Shown: piece by piece, positions 6,515 to 13,129 of the stretch
Layout: the number at the start of each line of letters is the position of its first letter
Numbering within the stretch: the first letter of the stretch is position 1
Source of the DNA: an uncultured Gammaproteobacteria bacterium
GTDB lineage: Bacteria; Pseudomonadota; Gammaproteobacteria; Steroidobacterales; JABDMI01
Length of the DNA stretch: 13,129 bases
Direction: 5' to 3'
NCBI GenBank assembly: GCA_938039225.1
Contig: CALHVH010000157.1
Span: 1 to 13,129 of the forward strand
Program-made: the position numbers and the translations under genes
The notes under the pieces: generated by a model
What the model was told of the DNA's origin: nothing
Databases searched by the model: none
Seen by the model: the letters and a program-made list of their open reading frames with translations, nothing else

Positions 6515-8002
6515 TTAACTATAAAGCGGCATGATTGTCTCTACCGCTTGTTGATATTGTTGATAAGTATGTTGATAGTGATTCACAGCCGCTAGCTGAG
6601 GCTCACAACAAAGCGAAGTGTTTTTACTTAAGTGAGTTTCAGTGAGAGAGTTTAAGTCTTTATTTTTAATGTTTTTAAATGCAGCTAAAGCTTGCAGAGC
6701 AGCGCCCAGTGCCGCGCCTTGGTCTTGATCTAATACCGTAACCGGTGCATTGCAAATATTAGCCACTAATTGTCGCCAGGTAGCACTTTTGGCGCCGCCA
6801 CCAGTTACGACAATTTCTTCTGTTTGAATACCTAGTTTTTGTAACTCATCGATGCCAAACCGAAGTGCATAGGTAGCGCCTTCAACACCCGAGCGTAAAA
6901 AATTTTGCGGTGTACAGTTATTACTGTCTAGCCCGATTATGCAAGCTTTTGCATTAGGCAAATTTGGCGTTCGTTCGCCATTAAAGAAGGGCAGAGTGAG
7001 TACGCCGCCAGATCCTCGTGCTGCACTTGAAATTTGTGATTCAAATTGTGCAATATCGGCATTTAATAAGCGCCGCATGTTTTCTGTTGTGACAGTGCAA
7101 TTCATTGTGCATAACAAAGGTAACCAACCACCCGTAGATGAACAAAAACCGGCGATGCTGCCTTGTGTATCAATTATTGGTTTATCAGAATAGGCATAGA
7201 CAGTGCCTGAGGTGCCTAAGCTCATACTTACCTTTCCTTGTTTGATATTGCCGGTACCAATTGCGCCCATCATATTATCTCCACCGCCTATGGAGACTGG
7301 CGTGCCAACAGGTAATCCAGTGAGGTTTGAGACTTTGCGTGTGACTTCGCCAATAAACTGGTTTTCAATGACCAGCTTTGGAAGGCATTCTTTTAGATTA
7401 CGTTCTGGGTCTATTGCGCTGAGAAGTTTTTCAGACCAGGTGCGAGTTCTAATATTCAAGAAACCAGTTCCTGAGGCATCGCCTACCTCCATGCAGCGTT
7501 GCTCAGTGAGGTAAAAGTTTAAGTAATCATGTGGCAGTAAAATGCAATCCATTTGAGCGTATAGCTCAGGATGAACTTCTTTAAACCAGCGAACTTTAGA
7601 AGCGGTATAGCCAGTCAAAATTAAGTTGCCAAGGTCGTTTAAGCAAGAATCTGCTGAACCATAATTGCTCATGATGGTATCGCATTGAGCTTGTGTAGAT
7701 GTGTCACACCATAGTTTTGCTGAGATTAAGGGTTCACCTGAAGCGTTAATTGGAACAAAGCCGTGTTGTTGACCAGACACACCGATGGCCACCACAGAGT
7801 CTTTAATACTTTGGTCTACAGCGGATAGGGCTTGATGAAGTGCGTCTATCCACCAATGCGCTTGTTGTTCGGCTGTGCCATCCATACTTTGGTATAAATC
7901 CAAGGCGGCGGCCTCTGAGGCGATGATAGTTTTCTGTTCAAAGTCATAAAAAATAACTTTTAAATGTTGTGTGCCTAAATCAATTCCAAGAACGGTATGC
8001 AT
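6515..8002 (-). CDS. xylB: Xylulokinase (FGGY family)
   Basis: A 495-residue cytoplasmic kinase that phosphorylates D-xylulose to D-xylulose-5-phosphate with ATP. FGGY-family features from the chosen start are the first phosphate loop GIDLGTQHLKV (6-16), GVSGQQHGFVPI (74-85), PHDYLNFYLT, the substrate-contact region GDASGTGFLN, the catalytic base D242 in SIGGGDNMMGAIG, LGTSGTVYAY, and the C-terminal adenosine-binding VVTGGGAKSATWRQ. The length is close to E. coli XylB (484). I chose ATG 8002, which yields the family-like N-terminus MHTVLGIDLGT. A TTG at 8017 would add five residues and overlaps the galM stop in the arrangement TTGA, so translational coupling from galM is possible. No strong Shine-Dalgarno precedes either start. 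GGGAK is the usual xylulokinase form and argues against a glycerol kinase. Confidence 0.96.
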   Translation of the reverse strand: MHTVLGIDLGTQHLKVIFYDFEQKTIIASEAAALDLYQSMDGTAEQQAHWWIDALHQALSAVDQSIKDSVVAIGVSGQQHGFVPINASGEPLISAKLWCDTSTQAQCDTIMSNYGSADSCLNDLGNLILTGYTASKVRWFKEVHPELYAQMDCILLPHDYLNFYLTEQRCMEVGDASGTGFLNIRTRTWSEKLLSAIDPERNLKECLPKLVIENQFIGEVTRKVSNLTGLPVGTPVSIGGGDNMMGAIGTGNIKQGKVSMSLGTSGTVYAYSDKPIIDTQGSIAGFCSSTGGWLPLLCTMNCTVTTENMRRLLNADIAQFESQISSAARGSGGVLTLPFFNGERTPNLPNAKACIIGLDSNNCTPQNFLRSGVEGATYALRFGIDELQKLGIQTEEIVVTGGGAKSATWRQLVANICNAPVTVLDQDQGAALGAALQALAAFKNIKNKDLNSLTETHLSKNTSLCCEPQLAAVNHYQHTYQQYQQAVETIMPLYS

Positions 8003-8013
8003 AATAATATTTA

Positions 8014-9057
8014 TCAATTATCGATTAGGTTAGTTTTAAAGCGATAAATAGTCTTGTGATAGTATTTTTCGCCAGCTTTTAAAAGCGCATCAGGAAAATG
8101 CTTGTGATTTGGAGAGTCTGGAAAATTTTGTGTTTCAAAACAAATCCCTGAAAATTTATTAAATGAAGAATGTAAGTAATTACCGGTATAAACATGGACA
8201 GTATTTTGTGTGGTGTGTACTTCTAGACTTATTTGGCTGCATGTTGACGCTAAAGTGGCGGCATGTCTAAGTTTATTGTTGTTATCGGTATTTAAAACAA
8301 AAGTGTGATCCAGTCCTCCTGCTTGTTGGATCTGTTGATTTTTTGACTTCAAAGTAGGATTTATTTCTTTGAAAGAGTCAGTGTCACCATTAGAAGTAAA
8401 GTCAAATTTTGTATTTGAAACGTTCTGAATGTCTCCTGTTGGTACTTTATTGTGGGTAAGTGGCAAAAACTTATCTGCAGCAATAAATAATTTTTGTGTA
8501 GCAATAGAGCCGTGCCTAGTGTCATCTAATCCATCTAAATTGAAATAGGCGTGATTACATAAGTTCACTAAGGTATCTTTGTCTGAGCTGGCAAAATACT
8601 CAACGATGATGTCGAGATTATTTACCGTGTAACGAGCTTTAACCAAAAGTTGGCCAGGAAAGCCCTGGTCTGAATCAGGAGAGAGTAAATTAAATTCTAT
8701 GCATTGCTCCGATATGCAAGTGGCATCCCAGTAGGCTTTATCAAAGCCTTTATTACCTCCATGCAGAGTGTTAGAACATTTTTTTTCATTTATTGCTAAT
8801 TCAATCGCTTCCCCATTAATCAGGGCATTACCACCATGAATTCGATTGCAAAACCGCCCTATGGTTGAACCCATAAAAAACTCATCAGTTAGATAGTCTT
8901 CGGGCTTAGGGTAAGCAAGTAACATTTCAAGTTTATTGCTTTGGCTTGATTTTGGGTTTGGAATTTTTGCAGAACACAAACGCGCACCGTAGTTCAAGAG
9001 ACTAAGCTCTAGTCCTTGTTCTGTTTTTAATTGGTATGTTTTTAGGTCTTGTTGCAT
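8014..9057 (-). CDS. galM: Aldose 1-epimerase (mutarotase)
   Basis: A 347-residue member of the GalM family that interconverts alpha and beta anomers of aldoses. Visible motifs are GRFCNRI (67-73), NTLHGG with H99, the catalytic acid H169 in NLCNHAYFNLDG, LDHTFVLN with D250, and the catalytic base E308 in ICFETQNFPDSPNH. Length and order match typical GalM. There is no signal peptide, so it is cytoplasmic. The gene starts six bases after the xylanase stop and ends at the xylB start, so it is tightly embedded in the operon. Its most likely substrate here is xylose, preparing the alpha anomer used by XylA. The gene symbol follows the family and does not claim a galactose-specific role. Confidence 0.95.
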   Translation of the reverse strand: MQQDLKTYQLKTEQGLELSLLNYGARLCSAKIPNPKSSQSNKLEMLLAYPKPEDYLTDEFFMGSTIGRFCNRIHGGNALINGEAIELAINEKKCSNTLHGGNKGFDKAYWDATCISEQCIEFNLLSPDSDQGFPGQLLVKARYTVNNLDIIVEYFASSDKDTLVNLCNHAYFNLDGLDDTRHGSIATQKLFIAADKFLPLTHNKVPTGDIQNVSNTKFDFTSNGDTDSFKEINPTLKSKNQQIQQAGGLDHTFVLNTDNNNKLRHAATLASTCSQISLEVHTTQNTVHVYTGNYLHSSFNKFSGICFETQNFPDSPNHKHFPDALLKAGEKYYHKTIYRFKTNLIDN

Positions 9058-9063
9058 CTACGT

Positions 9064-10218
9064 TTAAGGTTTCTTGTTATCGAAGGATTTTTTTAACTTA
9101 ACGATAGCGTCAAACGCTTGCTTAGGCTTATTGTTACGATCAAAAAGCAATGGGTAATCTGTTCGACCTTTCATAGGCCAATCATTTCTCCAGCTATGTG
9201 CATCGGTCAGCCCCCAGAAAGTCACCCGATTAATGCTGTCTCGATGTTTAAGAAATAATTCAAATAAATTTCTGTAATAGTCGGCTTGTTGTTGAGTAAC
9301 ACTTAGCGGTAATTTTTTGGCGAATGGGTTTAATTCGTTCTGTAATTCCACATCAATTGAGATGTCCGCGCCTTGACTCTCAGTTTCTGGAAATTTAAGC
9401 ACTGAGATATCTACCTCAGTAAACATGACTTGCATACCTTCTTCAGCAAAAGCAATTATGGATTTTTCTACTTCATCAAGCTTATCAAAGTCTAGACCAT
9501 AATGACCTTGAATGCCTATTCCATCTATCTTTAGATCTTGGGCTTTTAAGGAGCGAACGATTTCTAGAGTACCTTGTCTTTTCCGAGCATCAAAGAGATT
9601 GTAGTCGTTATAGTATAGGGCTGCGTCTGGATCTGCTGCATGAGCAAATTCAAAAGCTTTGGCTATATATTCCGGACCAATAATGTCTAACCATTTTGAT
9701 TTACGTAAAGTGCCATCATCATTTAGAGCTTCGTTAACAACATCCCATGCATCAACTTTTCCACGATAACGACTAACAATGGTTTGTATGTGATCTCGCA
9801 TTCGTTTGAGTAAGAGTTCTCGGCTGACTGGATTACCTTTACTGTCTTCAAATACCCAGTCAGGAGTTTGAAAATGCCAAATTAATGTATGGCCCACTAA
9901 GAAATGCTTATTGTTTGTACTTAGCTCTACGAGTTTATCGGTAGATGCAAAATCATACTCGTTCTCAAGGGGGTGGATTTTTTCCCACTTCATTTCATTT
10001 TCTGCAGTCAGAGTATTATATTGAGAAGTGACAATAGCGGCAGTTTGCTTATCTTCTTGGTATATTTGACCCTTATTAATGGCAGCACCAATTAAAAAGC
10101 TATCGGCGTATAATTCTTTTAAACTCAGCTCCGAGATGTCTGTATTGTAGTTTTGCATGTTTGAACTTGAGCATGCGCTTATAATTAGACTCAGAATTAT
10201 TAAATAAGTATATTTCAT
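9064..10218 (-). CDS. GH10 endo-1,4-beta-xylanase lipoprotein
   Basis: A 384-residue glycoside hydrolase family 10 enzyme. It starts with a lipoprotein signal (MKYTYLIILSLIISAC, lipobox ISAC, Cys16) followed by Ser residues that favour outer-membrane sorting. The catalytic domain spans about residues 35-380. The acid/base is E163 in WDVVNEAL and the nucleophile is E268 in MFTEVDI. Other family motifs are TAENEMKWEKI, GHTLIWHFQTPDW, YYNDYN, GIGIQGHYGLD and TFWGLTDAHSWRND. No carbohydrate-binding module is present. It cleaves internal beta-1,4-xylosyl bonds, probably in xylan or long xylo-oligosaccharides at the cell surface or in the periplasm. I chose ATG 10218 because it begins a clean signal and is preceded by GGTGG; an in-frame upstream start at 10266 would put 16 non-signal residues first. 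It is the first gene of the operon, divergent from the Nudix-like regulator. Confidence 0.95.
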   Translation of the reverse strand: MKYTYLIILSLIISACSSSNMQNYNTDISELSLKELYADSFLIGAAINKGQIYQEDKQTAAIVTSQYNTLTAENEMKWEKIHPLENEYDFASTDKLVELSTNNKHFLVGHTLIWHFQTPDWVFEDSKGNPVSRELLLKRMRDHIQTIVSRYRGKVDAWDVVNEALNDDGTLRKSKWLDIIGPEYIAKAFEFAHAADPDAALYYNDYNLFDARKRQGTLEIVRSLKAQDLKIDGIGIQGHYGLDFDKLDEVEKSIIAFAEEGMQVMFTEVDISVLKFPETESQGADISIDVELQNELNPFAKKLPLSVTQQQADYYRNLFELFLKHRDSINRVTFWGLTDAHSWRNDWPMKGRTDYPLLFDRNNKPKQAFDAIVKLKKSFDNKKP

Positions 10219-10258
10219 AGTGCCACCGGTGATTTGCAAGATTGGATTTTGCATAGCT

Positions 10259-10269
10259 ATTGTCACAAT
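10259..10269. promoter_or_regulatory. Candidate operator palindrome in divergent intergenic region
   Basis: The arms ATTGT and ACAAT flank a single central C (10264). The symmetry extends imperfectly outwards to TAGCT on the left and GACTA on the right, giving 8 of 10 matching positions per arm over 10254-10274. It lies between the GH10 xylanase and the Nudix-like regulator, overlaps the -35 box predicted for the regulator, and is next to a CATAAT element (minus strand, 10279-10274) that could be the -10 box of the xylanase operon. It fits a site for the adjacent regulator, but no second copy was found in the window. Confidence 0.45.
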
Positions 10270-10288
10270 GACTATTATGCAGTATTTT
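10260..10288 (+). promoter_or_regulatory. Predicted sigma-70 promoter of the Nudix-like regulator
   Basis: A -35 box TTGTCA (10260-10265, five of six consensus bases) is separated by exactly 17 bases from TATTTT (10283-10288, four of six). Transcription would start near 10295, about 40 bases before the ATG at 10334. The -35 box lies inside the palindrome at 10259-10269, so a protein bound there would block this promoter, consistent with autoregulation. Confidence 0.45.
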
Positions 10289-10333
10289 AATCATTAAAAA
10301 CAGTAATAAACTCAAAATCAGTAAAAATAAATT

Positions 10334-11020
10334 ATGTCCCAAGCAAAAAAAATATTACCACGCCTAACGATTGATAACGTAATTTTCGCTTATGCCGATA
10401 AGCAGCTCTCAGTATTGCTCATCAAACATGGGGAAGGCCGGAGTAAAGGCCAATGGGGCTTGCCCGGTGATTGGCTGGGGATTAATGAAAGTTTAGAAGA
10501 ACGAGCGGCTATTTCACTGTTTGATAGGACAGGTCTGAAAAATATAAAATTGCAACAGTTGCAAACCTTTTCAGCTGTAGATAGATATCCCGGAAAACGA
10601 ATTATTACTACCGCTTTTTACACCTTAATTAAACAGAATGTACAAAAGATTAAGCCAAGTGACGACGAGTTAGCAGTCAATTGGATTCCTGTTAATAAAG
10701 TGCCAAAGTTGATTTTTGATCATAAAGTCATTTTAAAACATGCCTTAAAGCACTTAAGAACTCAAGTTAGGCATGTACCTATTGGGCTTGATTTATTGCC
10801 CAAAAAGTTTACTTTATTGGAATTGCAAGACTTATATGAGGCATTGTTAGACAGAAGCTTTGATAAGCCAAATTTTCGTCGTAAGATTTTAAAATTACAC
10901 TACTTAATTGATTGTAAAGAAAGTATTAAAGCAGGAAAACATAGACCAGCGGCGCTGTATTCATTCGATAGAGCCGCTTATAAGTCTCTAATTAAAAAAG
11001 GGTTTAGTTTTTCTTTGTAA
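10334..11020 (+). CDS. NrtR-like transcriptional regulator with inactive Nudix domain
   Basis: A 228-residue protein with an N-terminal Nudix-fold domain (about 8-142) and a C-terminal winged helix (about 150-225). The second part has the NrtR-family pattern LLPKKFTLLELQDLYEALL, DKPNFRRKIL and HRPAALYSFD. The Nudix box is degenerate: G45 and the NESLEE part remain, but the position of the catalytic RExxEE reads ISLFDR (60-65), so hydrolysis is unlikely and the domain probably serves as an effector sensor. Related Nudix-type regulators control NAD, arabinose or xylose genes in various bacteria. The gene is divergent from the xylanase-galM-xylB-xylA operon with a shared 115-base control region containing a palindrome, so it is probably the local xylose or xylan regulator. 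The effector, perhaps a pentose or pentose phosphate, is inferred. There is no good Shine-Dalgarno before ATG 10334. Confidence 0.88.
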   Translation: MSQAKKILPRLTIDNVIFAYADKQLSVLLIKHGEGRSKGQWGLPGDWLGINESLEERAAISLFDRTGLKNIKLQQLQTFSAVDRYPGKRIITTAFYTLIKQNVQKIKPSDDELAVNWIPVNKVPKLIFDHKVILKHALKHLRTQVRHVPIGLDLLPKKFTLLELQDLYEALLDRSFDKPNFRRKILKLHYLIDCKESIKAGKHRPAALYSFDRAAYKSLIKKGFSFSL

Positions 11021-11037
11021 GTAGGAGATTTTTTTAG

Positions 11038-11066
11038 TTAACTGTTTGATTTTGTAAATTTATAAC
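11038..11066 (+). promoter_or_regulatory. Possible promoter of the ThuA-like gene
   Basis: TTAACT (11038-11043, four of six -35 bases) and TATAAC (11061-11066, five of six -10 bases) are 17 bases apart in the 79-base gap after the regulator gene. A start near 11073 would leave a leader of about 27 bases containing GGTGAT before the ATG at 11100. No terminator follows the regulator, so read-through is also possible. Confidence 0.35.
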
Positions 11067-11099
11067 TCGTGCTTAAGTACTTTTCTTATTGGTGATGAA

Positions 11100-11864
11100 A
11101 TGAAATTTAAAATTAGCTTTATTCTGATATTTATTGTAAATATATTTTTTACATGTGCCATAAGTGCCGAACAGTTTAAGGTGCTGGTCTTTACTAAAAC
11201 CACAGGGTGGCACCATGAATCTATATTGGATGCGGTAAGCGCAGTACGTTCATTGTCTGAAAAACATCATTTTGAAATGGAGTGGCATGAAGATGCAAGT
11301 CGCATAAATGACGATAACTTACAACAGTTTGATGCAATCATGTTTCTATCGACAAGTGGTGACATCTTAAATGATGATCAAAAACGTGCTATGGAAAAAT
11401 TTATACGTTCTGGTAAAGGTTTTATCGGAGTGCATAGCGCGTCTGATACCGAATATGATTGGGAGTGGTACACGCAACTTGTAGGAAGAATGTTTGAGAT
11501 CCACCCAGTAATTCAAACGGCTAGTTTACAACTTGAGAGCAGAAATTTTCCTGGTTTAGAGCGTATGCCGGATAGCTTGCTCTGGACTGATGAGTGGTAT
11601 GACTTAAGTCCTGAAAAAGTTGAAGGCTTAAATTATCTTCTGTCAGTTGATGAAAGAAGTTACGACACAAAATCAGATTGGGGCGATAAAAAAGGTGATG
11701 GTATGGGAGACTTCCATCCTATCTCTTGGTATCACGACTTCGATGGCGGACGTTCATTTTATACGGCTTTAGGGCATTTGCCAGCCGTATACAAGAATGA
11801 ATTGTTTTTAGATCATTTATACGGTGGGATTTATTGGGCCGCGACAGGAAAAGGCATAAAATAA
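11100..11864 (+). CDS. Secreted ThuA-like domain protein
   Basis: A 254-residue protein with a cleavable signal peptide: a hydrophobic stretch at 4-19, likely cut after AISA (residue 23). The mature part is a single ThuA-like domain (PF06283, class I glutamine amidotransferase-like fold), recognised by VLVFTKTTGWHHESI (28-42), GKGFIGVHSASDTEYDWEWY, HPISWYHDFDGGRSFYTALGH and the end YGGIYWA. ThuA was named for a trehalose/sucrose utilisation locus in rhizobia; the activity of secreted members is not established, though they recur in polysaccharide-degradation loci. The Cys19 context FFTC is not a good lipobox, so the protein is predicted periplasmic or secreted. It lies 79 bases after the regulator and converges on the GH43 gene. 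A role in sugar or glycoside processing is inferred from neighbours only. Confidence 0.85.
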   Translation: MKFKISFILIFIVNIFFTCAISAEQFKVLVFTKTTGWHHESILDAVSAVRSLSEKHHFEMEWHEDASRINDDNLQQFDAIMFLSTSGDILNDDQKRAMEKFIRSGKGFIGVHSASDTEYDWEWYTQLVGRMFEIHPVIQTASLQLESRNFPGLERMPDSLLWTDEWYDLSPEKVEGLNYLLSVDERSYDTKSDWGDKKGDGMGDFHPISWYHDFDGGRSFYTALGHLPAVYKNELFLDHLYGGIYWAATGKGIK

Positions 11865-11890
11865 AGATACTGTTAGAAAAGCAATTTTTC

Positions 11891-13129
11891 TTACTTTTCT
11901 ATGTATTCGAAATAATCAAAGTCGGCTATTAGGTTTTGTCCGGACACATCCTGACAGCACATTCCTATAAAGGCACCAGTAAAGTGAGCGCCATGACCAG
12001 TGCCTGTTTCATCTGAAAGGAGTGATTGATCAAGCGTTGGAGGGAGTTCATTCCAGTTTTCTCCATCTACTGACCAAGAGAATTTGAGCGCTTGATAATT
12101 CACTTGCGCGCGCAAGAAAATTTCACCAGAAGCAGGCAGCTCATAGCGCGGATCAAAATACAATGGGTCGGTGTGACCTTCACGTAATGGGAAGGTCGAA
12201 TTTAGAGAGCTATCGGCTTCGCAACTCATGATGTCTATAAAGCGTCTACCTTCTTCATCTATTGATATGTAGCAATAGTGATATTTTTGGGTATTGTAAT
12301 AACTCACTAAGCCAGCCTTTTGTTGAAAGTTGTTTGGTGAGAATTCCAATTTGGTTTCAGCACGGTAACAGAAGGCTTCTTGTCTTCGAGCAACTAGAGC
12401 TTGTTCGAACCAGCTTCCAATGGATTCTTTACCAATCAAGCGTAAATAGCCTGGCCGTTCAGTTAGGCTCATGAAATTCTCTGGTTCTGGTGTGCGTAAC
12501 CATTGAAATTCAGACGGTAGAATATTTGAATCAAAGTCGTGTCTAGCGGGTGTTTTGGGCCAAGGGTGTTCTGGTAAATTTGGTGCAGGGACATCTAGAA
12601 GTGGTAGCCCGTCGCTAGAGGCATTAATTAAGCGTGGCCAACCATCAGAGGTCCAGTGCATTTTTTGCAAACCGGTTTCTCTGCCTAAAATGCATCGACG
12701 CAAGCCTGCTAAGGGTCTGCCACATAAATGAACTAAGAAGTGTTCCCCGTTTTGTGTGTCTACAAGATCACCATGCCCGGTTCTTTGAAGGCTTAAGTCT
12801 TGATGGTCTTTAGCGGTAAGTAAATAACCTTGTGGGTCAAGTTCATAGGGGCCGGTTAAATTTTTAGACCTACATACGGTCATTGCATGGGTGTAAAAAG
12901 TACCACCCTCGGCAGTTAAGAGATAGTAGTAACCGTCACGTTTATACAGATGTGGCGCTTCAGTTAAGGCTAGCTCTGAACCCTTAAAGATATTTGTAAT
13001 CTCACCTATTAATTTTTGTTCGCTTGGTGAATACTCTTGTAAAAGAATGCCACCAAATTGGTTTCGATTATGCCGATGATCCCAGACCATATTAACAAAC
13101 CATTTGCGACCGTCGTCATCGTGAAACAA
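11891..13129 (-). CDS. GH43 beta-xylosidase/arabinofuranosidase, 5' end missing
   Basis: The frame runs off the right edge of the window; 412 residues are visible, and the first in-window codon TTG is almost certainly an internal Leu of a (DPS)LFHDDDGRKW motif. The visible part begins inside the five-bladed propeller. The likely general acid is E57 in LTEAPHLYKRDGYYYL, and H119 in RTGHGDLVD matches the central histidine of subfamily-11-like enzymes. The pK-modulating Asp is expected in the DPS just outside the window and the catalytic base further upstream. From about residue 195 a second beta-sandwich domain follows (GH43_C2-like, with FSWSVDGENW and a terminal DFDYFEY), typical of two-domain beta-xylosidases of about 530-560 residues. 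It probably releases xylose from xylo-oligosaccharides. Whether it is exported cannot be told without the N-terminus. It converges with the ThuA-like gene, 26 bases apart. Confidence 0.92.
   Translation of the reverse strand: MFHDDDGRKWFVNMVWDHRHNRNQFGGILLQEYSPSEQKLIGEITNIFKGSELALTEAPHLYKRDGYYYLLTAEGGTFYTHAMTVCRSKNLTGPYELDPQGYLLTAKDHQDLSLQRTGHGDLVDTQNGEHFLVHLCGRPLAGLRRCILGRETGLQKMHWTSDGWPRLINASSDGLPLLDVPAPNLPEHPWPKTPARHDFDSNILPSEFQWLRTPEPENFMSLTERPGYLRLIGKESIGSWFEQALVARRQEAFCYRAETKLEFSPNNFQQKAGLVSYYNTQKYHYCYISIDEEGRRFIDIMSCEADSSLNSTFPLREGHTDPLYFDPRYELPASGEIFLRAQVNYQALKFSWSVDGENWNELPPTLDQSLLSDETGTGHGAHFTGAFIGMCCQDVSGQNLIADFDYFEYIEK

Noticed and set aside
6939..7514. Two plus-strand open frames inside xylB
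   Set aside because: Both are antisense to well-conserved xylulokinase motifs and show no family resemblance or start signals.
10100..10342. 80-codon minus-strand open frame overlapping the start of the GH10 gene and reaching into the regulator gene
   Set aside because: It overlaps the clearly real GH10 signal peptide in another frame, its translation has no recognisable domain, and it crosses the divergent control region.
11875..11891. AGAAAA/TTTTCT inverted repeat between the convergent ThuA-like and GH43 genes
   Set aside because: The stem has one G-C pair at most and would be too weak for a convincing terminator, although some end signal is expected here.
13120..13129. TTG at the right edge as the true start of the GH43 gene
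   Set aside because: It codes for Leu in a conserved SLFHDDDG-type motif in the middle of the GH43 propeller; the catalytic N-terminal blade must lie outside the window.

Overview
The window is AT-rich DNA (roughly 40% G+C by eye) with dense, operon-like gene packing. It reads as part of a xylan/xylose utilisation locus of a marine-type Gammaproteobacterium. Three things suggest this: the pairing of a flavin-dependent tryptophan-halogenase-like protein with a SapC-like protein, common beside TonB-dependent receptors in Alteromonadales/Cellvibrionales and relatives; an E. coli-type xylose isomerase and TalB-type transaldolase; and lipoprotein carbohydrate enzymes. The genus cannot be fixed from the sequence.

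Layout. Bases 1-1005 (+): the 3' end of a tryptophan halogenase-like gene, then a SapC-family gene. A symmetrical hairpin at 1026-1055 ends this unit and also the convergent minus-strand unit. Bases 1075-10218 (-), in transcription order: GH10 endo-xylanase lipoprotein, aldose 1-epimerase (galM), xylulokinase (xylB), xylose isomerase (xylA), a strong hairpin, then a degenerate COX2-like lipoprotein, a very large SCO1/FG-GAP/UnbV fusion lipoprotein, and transaldolase (tal). Bases 10334-11864 (+): a Nudix-like winged-helix regulator divergent from the xylanase operon, then a secreted ThuA-like protein. Bases 11891-13129 (-): the 3' part of a GH43 beta-xylosidase/arabinofuranosidase whose start lies beyond the window.

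How it fits together. The GH10 lipoprotein cuts xylan at the cell envelope, and GH43 should release xylose (or arabinose) from oligosaccharides. GalM interconverts the sugar anomers, XylA and XylB make xylulose-5-phosphate, and transaldolase passes carbon through the pentose phosphate pathway. The Nudix-like protein has lost the catalytic Nudix residues and resembles NrtR-type sugar regulators. The divergent intergenic region holds a palindrome overlapping a good promoter candidate, a plausible operator.

The most unusual element is the pair between xylA and tal. One protein joins a SCO1 copper-chaperone domain, with its copper ligands intact, to seven FG-GAP/VCBS-type calcium loops and an ASPIC/UnbV tail. 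The other is a stand-alone lipid-anchored COX2-like cupredoxin with four of the six CuA ligands missing. Nothing in the window explains why an envelope copper/redox pair sits inside a pentose pathway cluster; this is the best candidate for an undescribed system.

No tRNA, rRNA, CRISPR array, insertion sequence, integrase or attachment site was seen. No gene-free stretch exceeds about 120 bases.
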